NCBI RefSeq assembly: GCF_008153345.1
Contig: NZ_CP042818.1
Span: 1,984,001 to 2,048,000, forward strand
Origin: Treponema phagedenis
GTDB lineage: Bacteria; Spirochaetota; Spirochaetia; Treponematales; Treponemataceae
Reading direction: 5' to 3'
Length of the DNA stretch: 64,000 nucleotides
The notes under the pieces are model-generated. The model searched no databases. It was given only the letters and a program-made list of their open reading frames with translations, and was not told the origin of the DNA. Below are positions 28,273 through 36,617 of this stretch, piece after piece; the first letter of the stretch is position 1, and each line of letters begins with the position of its first letter. Both the position numbers and the translations under genes were made by a program.

Positions 28273-28345
28273 CAGGCCAGGAAGGACTCGAACCCTCAAC
28301 ATTCGGTTTTGGAGACCGACGCTCTACCATTGGAGCTACTGACCT
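28273..28345 (-). tRNA. trnW: tRNA-Trp (CCA)
   Basis: 73-nt cloverleaf. The acceptor arms AGGTCAG and CTGGCCT pair with one T-G; the anticodon stem TCGGT/ACCGA holds a loop with CCA; the T arm is GAGGG-TTCGAGT-CCTTC. The 3' CCA tail is not encoded. It lies between rpmG and secE and is probably cut from their joint transcript, an arrangement common in bacteria. Confidence 0.95.
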
Positions 28346-28387
28346 ATAAAGATAAAATAATTAACCCCAAGTATATTCGGCCGTCAA

Positions 28388-28558
28388 TTATTTTATCTTT
28401 GCTTCTTTATGCAAAGTGTGCTTGTGATCAAAAGGACAATACTTATTTAACTCAAGCTTGCCTTGGATATTTTTCTTATTTTTTGCCGTGGTATAGTTTT
28501 TTCGTTTACATTCCGAACACTGCAATGCGATAAGCTCAACTGCTGTTTTTTTTGCCAT
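28388..28558 (-). CDS. rpmG: 50S ribosomal protein L33
   Basis: 56 aa, found by translating the gap between the two tRNA genes. It begins [22 protein letters not shown] and ends [11 protein letters not shown], the L33 pattern. The first zinc-type pair is present (CSEC, Cys14 and Cys17), but the second reads CPFD, so only one Cys remains there and zinc binding is doubtful. The ATG at 28558 follows an AGGAGAATT ribosome-binding site. Confidence 0.93.
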   Translation of the reverse strand: MAKKTAVELIALQCSECKRKNYTTAKNKKNIQGKLELNKYCPFDHKHTLHKEAKIK

Positions 28559-28726
28559 AATAATTCTCCTAAAATAGCCTTCATGGGTTCATAGCTTTTA
28601 TAATAAAAGCACCGATCCTGCGGAATACTTTGCCTTGAAAAGGCAAAGTGAAAACACTTGATAAACAACCAATGCTTTTCAGCACAAGCGTTTATCATTT
28701 TTACAATAAACCATAATTTTTATTTC

Positions 28727-28799
28727 AGCTTCCGAGCGGAATCGAACCGCTGACCCCAACCTTACCATGGTTGTGCTCTGCCGACTGAGCTACAGAAGC
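28727..28799 (-). tRNA. trnT: tRNA-Thr (GGT)
   Basis: 73-nt cloverleaf. The acceptor arms GCTTCTG and CGGAAGC pair (one T-G); the anticodon stem CAACC/GGTTG holds loop ATGGTAA with anticodon GGT; the T arm is AGCGG-TTCGATT-CCGCT. The discriminator reads T and CCA is not encoded. First gene behind the promoter at 28845-28873. Confidence 0.93.
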
Positions 28800-28844
28800 A
28801 AGAGCGCTTTATCAAAGCACAGCTTTATAGAAACAAGCTTTTTG

Positions 28845-28873
28845 ACTATACATAAAAGATTAGAAACTGTCAA
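28845..28873 (-). promoter_or_regulatory. Strong promoter of the tRNA-Thr/rpmG/tRNA-Trp/secE/nusG/ribosomal operon
   Basis: TTGACA (28873-28868), a 17-base spacer and TATAGT (28850-28845) on the minus strand; the tRNA-Thr gene starts 46 bases downstream of the -10. It is the best promoter match in the chromosomal part and probably drives the whole tRNA/translation/transcription block, perhaps through to rpoC. Confidence 0.85.
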
Positions 28874-28910
28874 TGCCAAACTAATAAAATTATTCAAAAA
28901 TACCGAAAAA

Positions 28911-28949
28911 AATAAGTCCGGAACGAATTATTATCGAAACGGACTTATT
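28911..28949 (-). terminator. Bidirectional terminator after the flavodoxin gene
   Basis: AATAAGTCCG and CGGACTTATT form a 10-bp stem around a 19-base loop, with T-runs on both strands outside it. It lies 20 bp beyond the flavodoxin stop and separates that gene from the tRNA-Thr promoter. Confidence 0.85.
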
Positions 28950-28969
28950 TTTTATTTACAGTACTTCTT

Positions 28970-29410
28970 TTATTGCGCAAAGCGTTTGCCGAACTCTTTA
29001 CAACTTTCCTGAGCTTCTTCGCTGGGGTTATCGTAAGCGATCTCTCCCTTACCTTCAAAAACACTTGCACCCGCTTTATCACAGCGCTCAATCCAGCTGT
29101 CCATCCATGCACCGCCGGCACCTTCGCCCGCCCATTCATAAGAGCCGAACAACGCTATTTTTTTACCAGCAAGCTTTCCCTCAATTGAGGCAAAAAAAGG
29201 CTCAAACTCATCCGGCTCAAGCTCTTCCGAACCCATTGCAGGGCACCCGAAAGCTATTTTATCATATGAGTCCAGCTTATCGGCACTAAAATCAGACACA
29301 TTAAACAACTCGGCATCCGCACCGCCCGCTTTCAAACCGTCAAGAATACAATTTGCCATGACTTCCGTATTTCCGGTGCCACTCCAAAACACCACTGCTA
29401 TTTTTGCCAT
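28970..29410 (-). CDS. Flavodoxin
   Basis: 146 aa short-chain flavodoxin: a small cytoplasmic electron carrier that binds FMN. The phosphate loop is FWSGTGNTE (residues 8-16), and the FMN-flanking loops are [10 protein letters not shown] (about 53-62) and [10 protein letters not shown] (about 87-96), all typical. It lies directly downstream of a DUF3793 gene (22 bp), a pairing common in anaerobes. It may pass electrons to enzymes such as the flavodiiron protein at 11546, but that partner is inferred. Confidence 0.95.
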   Translation of the reverse strand: MAKIAVVFWSGTGNTEVMANCILDGLKAGGADAELFNVSDFSADKLDSYDKIAFGCPAMGSEELEPDEFEPFFASIEGKLAGKKIALFGSYEWAGEGAGGAWMDSWIERCDKAGASVFEGKGEIAYDNPSEEAQESCKEFGKRFAQ

Positions 29411-29432
29411 AAAAACCTCCTGAACTTATGGT

Positions 29433-30008
29433 CTATGCTGCCAGCACAAGATCATAGATACTTATGCCGCGTTCTATTTGTAGAGCAAAAAGCTTTCTAC
29501 ATTCAGTATATTGATTAAATATCTCCCGAGCTTTTTCAGGCTCGCTATATACTTTCCAGTATCCGCAAAATAAATAGGTTTTCCCCTCTTTTCGTATATA
29601 CTCAAGCACATCAGCAGGAGGATAACCTAAAAACAAACCGATTTCATGCGGAAAAGATTCTGCACAAGAGTTAGGAATATTACGCCTACTCATTCTTTGC
29701 GCAAGGATTGTTAACATTGACTCACAACCACTTTCATGATACCCGAAACTCTTTAATACTTCGGTAACTTCGGCTCCCGATAAGTATTCTTCCAACAATT
29801 TTTTTCTGTATACAAGAATCTGTGCCCGCTGCTCGCAGTTACAAAGCATGTGCATGAAAACACCTTTTTGAGCAAAACATTCACGATACTCAGCAAGCTC
29901 TTCGACAAAAGATTGCGACAAAGAAATTAAATTTGCCGGTTTAATTCCCGCAAGACAGGGCGCACAATGAAAAGCAAAAAGCTTTTCAATGTTAGTATTC
30001 TGCAACAT
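29433..30008 (-). CDS. DUF3793 family protein
   Basis: 191 aa with no signal peptide or membrane span. Features of the family are the N-terminal FHCAPCLAGIKPANL segment, the FPHEIGLFLGYPPADV motif and KTYLFCGYWKVYSEPEKA near the C-terminus. Cys17, Cys20 and other cysteines are noticeable. Function is unknown, but these genes very often stand next to flavodoxin genes, as here (same strand, 22 bp apart), suggesting a redox or metal-related role. Confidence 0.8.
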   Translation of the reverse strand: MLQNTNIEKLFAFHCAPCLAGIKPANLISLSQSFVEELAEYRECFAQKGVFMHMLCNCEQRAQILVYRKKLLEEYLSGAEVTEVLKSFGYHESGCESMLTILAQRMSRRNIPNSCAESFPHEIGLFLGYPPADVLEYIRKEGKTYLFCGYWKVYSEPEKAREIFNQYTECRKLFALQIERGISIYDLVLAA

Positions 30009-30153
30009 ATAGACAATATAACGGTATTTTTTTTTATTGTCAACCTTCTATTACTTTTTTTTCATAAAGCTTACACATGAAAAAACTACATGAGGAAGCA
30101 AAAACACAATCGGAACGAGCACGGACGCCCGCGGTTCCAAGCAGTGATATTTA

Positions 30154-30186
30154 CAAACAAAACCCCAAATAATAAAGTTTTGTTTG
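30154..30186. repeat. Hairpin module of the dispersed-element type
   Basis: CAAACAAAAC and GTTTTGTTTG flank a 13-base loop, preceded by GGTTCCAAGCAGTGATATTT and followed by CAAACTCGTGC. That TTCCAAGC ... AAACTCGT frame is the same as in the modules inside copies A and B, although the arms have a different sequence. It lies in the 723-base gap between the DUF3793 gene and the transposase, which otherwise holds copy D and the IS left end. Confidence 0.55.
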
Positions 30187-30252
30187 CAAACTCGTGCAGT
30201 GTTTTTTAGATAAGGTGTTTATATTTTTAATACACGTATGCAAATCAAAAAA

Positions 30253-30372
30253 ATTATAAAAAAGAGCCTGACACGGCGCAACGGTGAGCAATTTACCATA
30301 GGCATACTGAATCTGCAAGTTACTGTTGCTGATATTTCGATTAAAATAATGGTAACTTAATTATAGAGCGCT
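30253..30372 (-). repeat. Dispersed intergenic element, copy D (compact form)
   Basis: Minus-strand copy with GACACGGCGCAACGGTGAGC followed by AATTTACCATAGG and, at the far end, a TAACTTAATTATAGAGCG segment matching the TAATTAAGTT end of copies A and B. No hairpin insert. Copies C and D share their strongest identity over the core of about 45 bases. Confidence 0.7.
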
Positions 30373-30626
30373 ATCTCGCAAGCCACTGTACACACGAATA
30401 CCAAAAATTACATTCAGCACGGGCACTCGTAGTTCCAATGAGAATTTTCGAGTTTAAACATCGCGCTGCAATGGCGGTTTGTAAGTGTTCCACATCTCCG
30501 ACAGGTAAAAAAATAAGTCGGATAAGAGAAAAATTTCAAACCGCAGCGCCCATGAATGTATGATTTTATTTTTTGTGCGTACGTCAAGTATTTTTATACC
30601 TTATGTTATAGGGCAAATTTGCAAAC

Positions 30627-32062
30627 TGTCTTTAATCTGTGATAATTTCACCCCTATAAGTTTTCAATGAATATTTCGCCCCTATATTTTACCGAGGTGA
30701 AATTATTGACTTGTTACACTAAACTGGAGGAATGAAATTATTTATGAGCATTGATCAAATTACACGAGGACATGTTATCGCCAACTGCCTAGAGGGGAGA
30801 TGTACGGTACAACAAGCTGCGCTTCGATTAAACCTTTCACGAAGACGCGTACAGCAATTAAAAAAGGCGTTCAAAGAAAAGGGTGCAGTCGCAATGCTGC
30901 ATGGCAACAGTCAGCGTCCCTCTGCAAAGAAGACCTCGAAAGAAATTGAGCAGCGATTACTTGCGCTGCGAAGCGATCCCGCATTGTCAAAAAGCAATTT
31001 TTTGCATTTTCATGAAATAGTAACTGGAGAATATCAATTGCAGCTGTCATATTCGACTCTGCCCCGTATTCTGTTATCACATGGAATTTATTCACCAAAG
31101 AAAAGACGAACACGAAAGAAGGTGCATAAAACGCGCAATAGAAGAGCTTGCTTCGGAGAGCTGTTGCAAGTGGACGCAACCCCGTTTCCTTGGTTCGGCG
31201 GGAAAGAAAAATCCGCATTACATGCTTTTATTGATGATGCGCGCGGAATGATTACCGGTCTTTATTTATGCAAAAACGAGTGCCTGCTCGGATATTTAGA
31301 AGTTCTGCGGCAGACACTCGAAAATTACGGACTCCCTGCCGCTCTTTATCCGGATAAGTGTAGCGTTTTTTTTGTTAATGCAAAAAAACAGTTATCCATT
31401 GAGGAGCAATTACAAGGAACCGAGGAACAAGTAACACAATTCGGCAAAATTATCAAGTACTTAGGAATCGATATGTTCCCGGCTCATTCATCACAAGCAA
31501 AAGGACGTGTTGAGCGATTATGGCAAACTTTACAAAGCCGACTCCCTGTTGAATTTGCACGACGCGGAATTACAACCATAGAGCAAGCAAATCAATTCTT
31601 AAAAGAGTATATCGGTATTTTCAACAAACAGTTTGGTGTTCCTGCCTGCGATTCATATTCAATGTTTGTACCGACGCCAAAAACACTCGATCTTGATAAA
31701 CTGTTGTCATCGGTTATTACGCGCAAACTTTCAAGCGGATCTACCATCTCAATCAAAAACCATTTGTTTAAAATTGAGCAGAATAAATTCGGCGCAGGCA
31801 CAATGGTAAATGTATTGATTTCCCAAAAGCATGGTATACGCGCTTTAATACATGATGAATTCTATCCGATTGTACCGCTCGATGATATATACCGAACCGA
31901 TACGGTTGGACGAACCGGAGACCTGCCTCAAGTAGTTATTGACTTGATTTATGAATTCTTACTTAAAGATGCAAAAGCAGGATAACTCGATGTGTTAAGG
32001 GGTGCAATTTTCATTGCAAAATTAACCCCCTTTAGGGGTGAAATATTCACTGGTTATTGACA
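30627..32062 (+). mobile_element. Insertion sequence of the ISNCY/IS1202-like group
   Basis: About 1.44 kb with one transposase gene. The terminal inverted repeats are imperfect: both ends begin TGTC and share GTGA.ATTTCACCCCTA (left 30639-30660, right 32031-32050 on the opposite strand). Further copies of TTTC(A/G)CCCCTAT occur just inside the left end. No clear target-site duplication is visible at these boundaries, so the outer limits are uncertain by several bases. Confidence 0.75.
30732..31985 (+). CDS. ISNCY-family DDE transposase (rve integrase core)
   Basis: 417 aa. An N-terminal helix-turn-helix (TVQQAALRLNLSRRRVQQLKKAF) is followed by an integrase-like catalytic core with Asp148 (LLQVDATPFPWFG), Asp208 (LYPDKCSVF) and Glu261 (AKGRVERLWQTL), and a C-terminal DNA-binding tail. 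The frame is full length, so the element may still be active. A second ATG at 30744 is an equally plausible start, since GGAGGA lies only two bases before the first. Confidence 0.9.
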   Translation: MKLFMSIDQITRGHVIANCLEGRCTVQQAALRLNLSRRRVQQLKKAFKEKGAVAMLHGNSQRPSAKKTSKEIEQRLLALRSDPALSKSNFLHFHEIVTGEYQLQLSYSTLPRILLSHGIYSPKKRRTRKKVHKTRNRRACFGELLQVDATPFPWFGGKEKSALHAFIDDARGMITGLYLCKNECLLGYLEVLRQTLENYGLPAALYPDKCSVFFVNAKKQLSIEEQLQGTEEQVTQFGKIIKYLGIDMFPAHSSQAKGRVERLWQTLQSRLPVEFARRGITTIEQANQFLKEYIGIFNKQFGVPACDSYSMFVPTPKTLDLDKLLSSVITRKLSSGSTISIKNHLFKIEQNKFGAGTMVNVLISQKHGIRALIHDEFYPIVPLDDIYRTDTVGRTGDLPQVVIDLIYEFLLKDAKAG

Positions 32063-32079
32063 AATATTTGCTAAAATGC

Positions 32080-32108
32080 TTGACATTATATATATATATA
32101 TATATTAA
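32080..32108 (+). promoter_or_regulatory. Promoter of the permease/CoA-transferase cassette with (TA)9 spacer
   Basis: TTGACA at 32080-32085 and TATTAA at 32103-32108 are 17 bases apart, and the spacer is almost wholly a run of nine TA units (32087-32104). Gain or loss of one unit would change the spacing to 19 or 15. It lies 140 bases before the permease start. Confidence 0.6.
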
Positions 32109-32132
32109 TTGATCTAGGCGTAAGTTTAGTAC

Positions 32133-32164
32133 ATATCAATCTTGTTTAATCATGGGCTTGATAT
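32133..32164 (+). promoter_or_regulatory. Inverted repeat in the leader of the permease cassette
   Basis: ATATCAA (32133-32139) and TTGATAT (32158-32164) face each other between the promoter and the permease gene. Candidate operator or leader hairpin; no regulator gene lies nearby. Confidence 0.3.
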
Positions 32165-32251
32165 ATTGACTTTTGCTGTAGGAGTTTAAATTTTAGCGGA
32201 TGTGCAGATTTTAAGAAATAGTTTTCTCGGCATGTCAGATTGGGAGGTTAT

Positions 32252-33652
32252 ATGTTAGGAGTTATAGGCATTATCGTTTCGCTAGTTTTGCTGATGTATT
32301 TAGCGTATAAAGGTTTTTCAGTTATAGCTATAGCACCATTACTAGCATTATTGGCAACCGTATTTGTTGCAATATCTACTGGTGGAGATTTCCATTTGAT
32401 GGCAACATATACACAGATTTTTATGAAAAGTGTAGGTAATTTCGTCGCTTCATTCTTTCCAATTTTCCTACTGGGTGCGATTTTGGGGAAATTTTTGGAA
32501 GATTCCAAAAGTGCTGCGGCAATTTCAAAGTTTATCACAACTAAATTAGGCGAAAGTAGTGCTATTTTAGCGATTATGGTAACTTGTGCTGTGTTGACAT
32601 ATGGCGGTGTATCTTTGTTTGTAGTAGTATTTGCGATTTATCCAATAGGTGTGAGCTTGTTTAAAGCTTCTGGGATTCCAAAGAGATTTTTGCCTGGAAC
32701 TATAGCACTTGGAGCTTTTACATTTACTATGACTGCACTTCCTGGTTCTCCACAAATTCAAAATACCATACCGATGAAATTTTTTGGTACTGATGCATTT
32801 GCAGCTCCTATTTTGGGCTTGATTGCAAGTTTGATAATGGCAGTAGGTGGTATTTTATGGCTAAATTATAGAGCTAAATCTGCTATGGCAAAAGGTGAGG
32901 GCTACGGCGATCATGATATGGACAATAAAAGTGAACAAGTAAATCAGGAATCTGATTTGCCAAATACAATGGTAGCGTTTTTACCTATAATTGTAGTGTT
33001 AGGGCTTAATTTCATATTATCAAAGATGGTTTATCCTCATATGGATTTATCTTACTTGGAAGCGGATAGATATAGTACTACAGCTAAAGCGGTGATAGGT
33101 AATTGGTCTTTAATCGCATCATTGGTAAGTGGTATTTTGGTAACTATCGTATTTAATTTAAAGAGGATTGATTCAGTGCTAAAAACATTAACAACAGGCG
33201 TATCTGGTTCGTTTTTGGCTATTTTTAACACTGCATCAGAAACAGGCTATGGCAATGTTATCGCTAGTTTAGCATCATTTGTAATCATTAAAGATGCTCT
33301 CATGTCAGTTTCAAGTAATATACTTGTAAATGAAGCTATTTCAGTTTCTGCACTGGCAGGTGTTACGGGTTCTGCATCAGGTGGGCTGTCTATAGCTTTG
33401 GGAGTGTTGGGCGAAACATATATGAAAATGGCATCACAGGTAGGTATAGATCCACAGGTATTGCATAGAGTAGCTTCCATAGCATGTGGAGGCTTAGATA
33501 CATTACCGCATAATGGTGCCGTGATAACGCTATTGGGCATAACAGGTATGACTCATAAAGAATCATATATAGATATTGGCATGTGTACTGTGGTTATACC
33601 TACTATTTCTGTTATAACAATTATTTTGTTGTCATCATTAGGAATAGTTTAA
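32252..33652 (+). CDS. GntP-family permease
   Basis: 466 aa integral membrane protein with about 12 hydrophobic segments, similar along its length to the gluconate/GntP group (for example FFPIFLLGAILGKFLED near residue 75 and a Gly/Pro-rich ALPGSPQIQNTIP region). Given the CoA-transferase and hydratase that follow, the substrate is more likely a short-chain hydroxy acid such as 3-hydroxybutyrate than gluconate; that is inference. The ATG at 32252, with GGGAGG six bases before it, is preferred to a TTG at 32240. Confidence 0.85.
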   Translation: MLGVIGIIVSLVLLMYLAYKGFSVIAIAPLLALLATVFVAISTGGDFHLMATYTQIFMKSVGNFVASFFPIFLLGAILGKFLEDSKSAAAISKFITTKLGESSAILAIMVTCAVLTYGGVSLFVVVFAIYPIGVSLFKASGIPKRFLPGTIALGAFTFTMTALPGSPQIQNTIPMKFFGTDAFAAPILGLIASLIMAVGGILWLNYRAKSAMAKGEGYGDHDMDNKSEQVNQESDLPNTMVAFLPIIVVLGLNFILSKMVYPHMDLSYLEADRYSTTAKAVIGNWSLIASLVSGILVTIVFNLKRIDSVLKTLTTGVSGSFLAIFNTASETGYGNVIASLASFVIIKDALMSVSSNILVNEAISVSALAGVTGSASGGLSIALGVLGETYMKMASQVGIDPQVLHRVASIACGGLDTLPHNGAVITLLGITGMTHKESYIDIGMCTVVIPTISVITIILLSSLGIV

Positions 33653-33682
33653 ACATAGTTACATTTTTGATAGGAGGAAAAT

Positions 33683-35236
33683 ATGGTTGAGTTTTGTTCG
33701 GCTAAAGATGTTGCAAATATTGTAACTGATAATAGTGTGATTGCAACAAATGGTTTTGTGGGTATTGGTGTAGCTGAAGAAATTTTAACGGCGTTGGAAA
33801 ATAGATATTTAGAAACTAAATCTCCTAAAAATCTGGAGTTGTATTTTGCAGCCGGACAAGGGGATTCAAAAGATAGGGGTTTAAATCACTTAGGTTATGA
33901 AGGATTGGTAAAAAGGACTGTAGGTGGACACTGGAATTTGGTTCCCAAATTACAGGAATTGGCTTTGAGCAATAAAATGCAATCATATAATTTTCCGCAA
34001 GGCGTTATAAGTCATATGTTTAGAGATAGGGCAATAGGTTTGAATTTTACTATTTCTAAAGTGGGATTGAAGACCTATTGTGATCCAAGACTTGAAGGTG
34101 GTAAATTAAATTCCATTTCTACAGAAGATTTAGTAGAGTTAATAGAGATAGATGGTGAGGAGTTTTTGAAATATAAAACACCTAAATTAGATTTTGTAAT
34201 ACTTAGAGGAACGTATGCTGATGAAGTTGGCAATATCAGTTTGGAAAATGAAGCACTTACGATAGATGCGTATAGTTTGGCTGCAGCTGGTAAAGCTTGT
34301 AATGCTAAAGTTATCGTGCAAGTAGAAGATGTTGTAGAAAAGGGTACTTTAGATCCTAGATTGGTTAAAATTCCATGTGTTATGGTGGATTATGTAGTCA
34401 AAACAAGCGATGTAGCTAAATATCACTGTCAAACATTTGGTACATTATATAATCCGTCTCTTTGTGGTAATACAAGAGCTGTTTTGTCCAAAACTCCGCC
34501 TGTCGGATTGACTAATAGAAAAGTATGTGCAAGGCGTGCCGCTGAGTTTTTTGAAGATGGATATACTGCTAATTTAGGTATAGGTATGCCCGAAACTGTC
34601 GCTATGGTGATAAATGAAGAGGGGCAGGGAGATAAAATAAACATGTCTGTCGAACCGGGTATTACTGGTGGTGTGCCGCTTGGTGGGCTTGATTTTGGTG
34701 CATCTATAAATCCATTAGCAATAGTTGATCAAGTTTATCAATTTGATTTTTATAATGGTGGTGGATTGGATATAGCTGTTTTAGGTCTTGCACAAGTGGA
34801 TAAATATGGAAATGTCAATGTATCTAAATTTGGCACTAGAGTGGCAGGCTGTGGTGGTTTTATAGATATATCGCAAAATGTTAAGAAATGTATATTTATA
34901 GGAACTTTCACTGCGGGTGGTTTGAAGCAAAAAATAGGTGATGGTAAATTGGAAATTATAGAAGAGGGCAAATCCAAGAAATTTATCGACGAAGTTGAGC
35001 AAGTAACTTTTTCAGCACAATATGCTAGGGAAATAAAGCAAGAAGTGTATTATATAACAGAAAGAGCTGTGTTTACGCTTGGTGATGAGTCTATTAAATT
35101 AATTGAAATTGCTCCAGGTGTTGATTTACAACGAGATGTGCTTGATTTAATGGATTTTAGACCGGAAATTGCAGAAAATCTCAAAACTATGGATGCGAAT
35201 TTATTTAAAGAAGATAAAATCGGATTGATACTATAA
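33683..35236 (+). CDS. Acyl-CoA:acetate CoA-transferase (propionate CoA-transferase/YdiF type)
   Basis: 517 aa, a fused alpha-beta class I CoA-transferase. The catalytic glutamate lies in SVEPGITGGVP (Glu324), followed by the GLDFGAS and GGGLDIAVLG motifs of the Pct/YdiF family. It swaps CoA between acetyl-CoA or similar donors and a short-chain acid. It follows the permease by 30 bp with an AGGAGG ribosome-binding site. Arg is coded almost only by AGA/AGG, unlike the CGN use in the flanking chromosomal genes, a sign of transfer from an AT-rich donor such as a Fusobacterium or Clostridium relative. Confidence 0.9.
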   Translation: MVEFCSAKDVANIVTDNSVIATNGFVGIGVAEEILTALENRYLETKSPKNLELYFAAGQGDSKDRGLNHLGYEGLVKRTVGGHWNLVPKLQELALSNKMQSYNFPQGVISHMFRDRAIGLNFTISKVGLKTYCDPRLEGGKLNSISTEDLVELIEIDGEEFLKYKTPKLDFVILRGTYADEVGNISLENEALTIDAYSLAAAGKACNAKVIVQVEDVVEKGTLDPRLVKIPCVMVDYVVKTSDVAKYHCQTFGTLYNPSLCGNTRAVLSKTPPVGLTNRKVCARRAAEFFEDGYTANLGIGMPETVAMVINEEGQGDKINMSVEPGITGGVPLGGLDFGASINPLAIVDQVYQFDFYNGGGLDIAVLGLAQVDKYGNVNVSKFGTRVAGCGGFIDISQNVKKCIFIGTFTAGGLKQKIGDGKLEIIEEGKSKKFIDEVEQVTFSAQYAREIKQEVYYITERAVFTLGDESIKLIEIAPGVDLQRDVLDLMDFRPEIAENLKTMDANLFKEDKIGLIL

Positions 35237-35307
35237 TTGGCATGAATTGACATGATAGTATCAATCAATGGGATTATGATATCGTTATAACAAATATGGA
35301 GGAAGAT

Positions 35308-35721
35308 ATGTCAAATATAAAAGAGCTTAAAGTAGGAGATTTTGTAGAGATATCAAGAACTGTGAGTGAAGCAGATATTGTGCTGTTTGGTGCGGTTAGC
35401 GGAGATTTAAATCCTGCACATTTTAATGAAGAATATGCTAAAAACACTATATTTAAGGGCAGAATTGCACATGGTATGATTAGTGCTGGATATATTTCGG
35501 CTGTAATCGGAATGCATTTGCCAGGACCTGGTACTATTTATCTATCGCAGAATTTGAAATTTTTAAAACCTGTTCGTATTGGCGATACTATTACAGCACG
35601 TGTGGAAGTGGTGGATATCAATATAGAAAAAAACAGAGTTGGTTTAAAAACCGAATGTTTAAATGCAAATGAGCAAGTTGTTGTAACTGGCGATGCTCTT
35701 GTGATGCCACCTATGATTTGA
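35308..35721 (+). CDS. MaoC-family (R)-specific enoyl-CoA hydratase
   Basis: 137 aa hot-dog-fold protein with the catalytic pair of the family: Asp in GDLNPAHFNEEYA and His in RIAHGM. The enzyme interconverts (R)-3-hydroxyacyl-CoA and enoyl-CoA. With the permease and CoA-transferase it would make a short path: import an acid, load CoA, dehydrate to crotonyl-CoA or similar. The ATG at 35308, five bases after GGAGGA, is chosen over one at 35296 that overlaps the ribosome-binding site. Confidence 0.88.
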   Translation: MSNIKELKVGDFVEISRTVSEADIVLFGAVSGDLNPAHFNEEYAKNTIFKGRIAHGMISAGYISAVIGMHLPGPGTIYLSQNLKFLKPVRIGDTITARVEVVDINIEKNRVGLKTECLNANEQVVVTGDALVMPPMI

Positions 35722-35731
35722 ATTAGCGTAA

Positions 35732-35763
35732 ATTAAGTGTATGTTTAGGGTCATACACTTAAT
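35732..35763 (+). terminator. Stem-loop at the end of the acquired cassette
   Basis: ATTAAGTGTATG and CATACACTTAAT form a perfect 12-bp stem with an 8-base loop, 11 bases past the MaoC stop. No T-run follows. The 380 bases between here and the FMN-binding remnant are AT-rich and carry no gene I can support. Confidence 0.55.
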
Positions 35764-36104
35764 GCTTATCAATTAGAAAACTTATTTTAATATTACTATT
35801 GTAAGCCACCAATTTATAATTTGATAGTATATGAAGTTTTTAATTATGCGTTGTAATTATTACAAAAATGTTAAAAATAAAAAGCAATGTAGACATTTGT
35901 AAAAGGCAGCAATTTCAATGCATGCACGTGCTGTTGTATATAGAACGACAAATTAATCACAAAATAATTTAAAAAAGTATTTACTAAAAAATTTGAATGA
36001 AGTATAATTAACCCGATGGGGGTGTTTGTTTTATTTGTATAATGGAAATGTAAATGATGTGATATTGGCATATAAGGCATCCACGTTAATGATGCTCATG
36101 TTCT

Positions 36105-36479
36105 GTGAAAGGAGAGTTTTTGGATGAATATCAATTCATGAACAAGAATAACATCACGGCAGGAGTTCCCAACAGTGAGCACAAGGGCGAAAAAACTATG
36201 AGTTTGAACTTCAAAGACGAGAACGTAGTTCCCGCTTCCAAGAGAGTAAACTCAGAATTCTATAGCAAGTTGATGGCCGAGCATGGTAAGTCAACAAAGC
36301 CTATTGCTGCAAACTTTGATGCTATCGAAGCTTTCTGCATAGGAAAAACTATTGCGGAAGTTGAAGATGTGGCAAATAAAAGCAATATAAAGGCTATGGA
36401 TGCAGTCTCCGGAGCTACCTTGGTAGACACTAAAGGCTACTTGAGCGCAGTTGTTGCTGCAGCTAAAAACGCAAAATAG
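36105..36479 (+). pseudogene. Remnant of an FMN-binding-domain protein (5' truncated)
   Basis: A 124-codon frame, opening only at a GTG without a convincing ribosome-binding site and lacking a signal peptide. The C-terminal end AMDAVSGATLVDTKGYLSAV carries the SGAT motif that in NqrC/RnfG and related FMN-binding domains accepts covalent FMN or marks the fold. The reading frame continues normally to a stop followed by a strong terminator, so the 3' end is native while the 5' part is missing, probably lost when the AT-rich cassette arrived. It could still be translated as a short protein. Confidence 0.55.
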
Positions 36480-36488
36480 TCTAACCTT

Positions 36489-36518
36489 AAAGACCGCTTT
36501 TTTAGCGGTCTTTTTTTT
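36489..36518 (+). terminator. Rho-independent terminator after the FMN-binding remnant
   Basis: AAAGACCGCT and AGCGGTCTTT with a 5-base loop, followed by an uninterrupted T-run. The strongest intrinsic terminator in the window. Confidence 0.93.
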
Positions 36519-36617
36519 GTCTTTTTCTTCTCAAGACTATTTGCTTAAAGAGGTGATTTTTTTGCAGTACTGTTTTGTTCAAGCTACTTAGATTTTTTTG
36601 AGTTTGTATACGATGTG

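Noticed and set aside
30600-32090. Target-site duplication of the insertion sequence
   Set aside because: Bases outside the proposed ends (ATTTGC-like on both sides) are only loosely similar, so no duplication is claimed.
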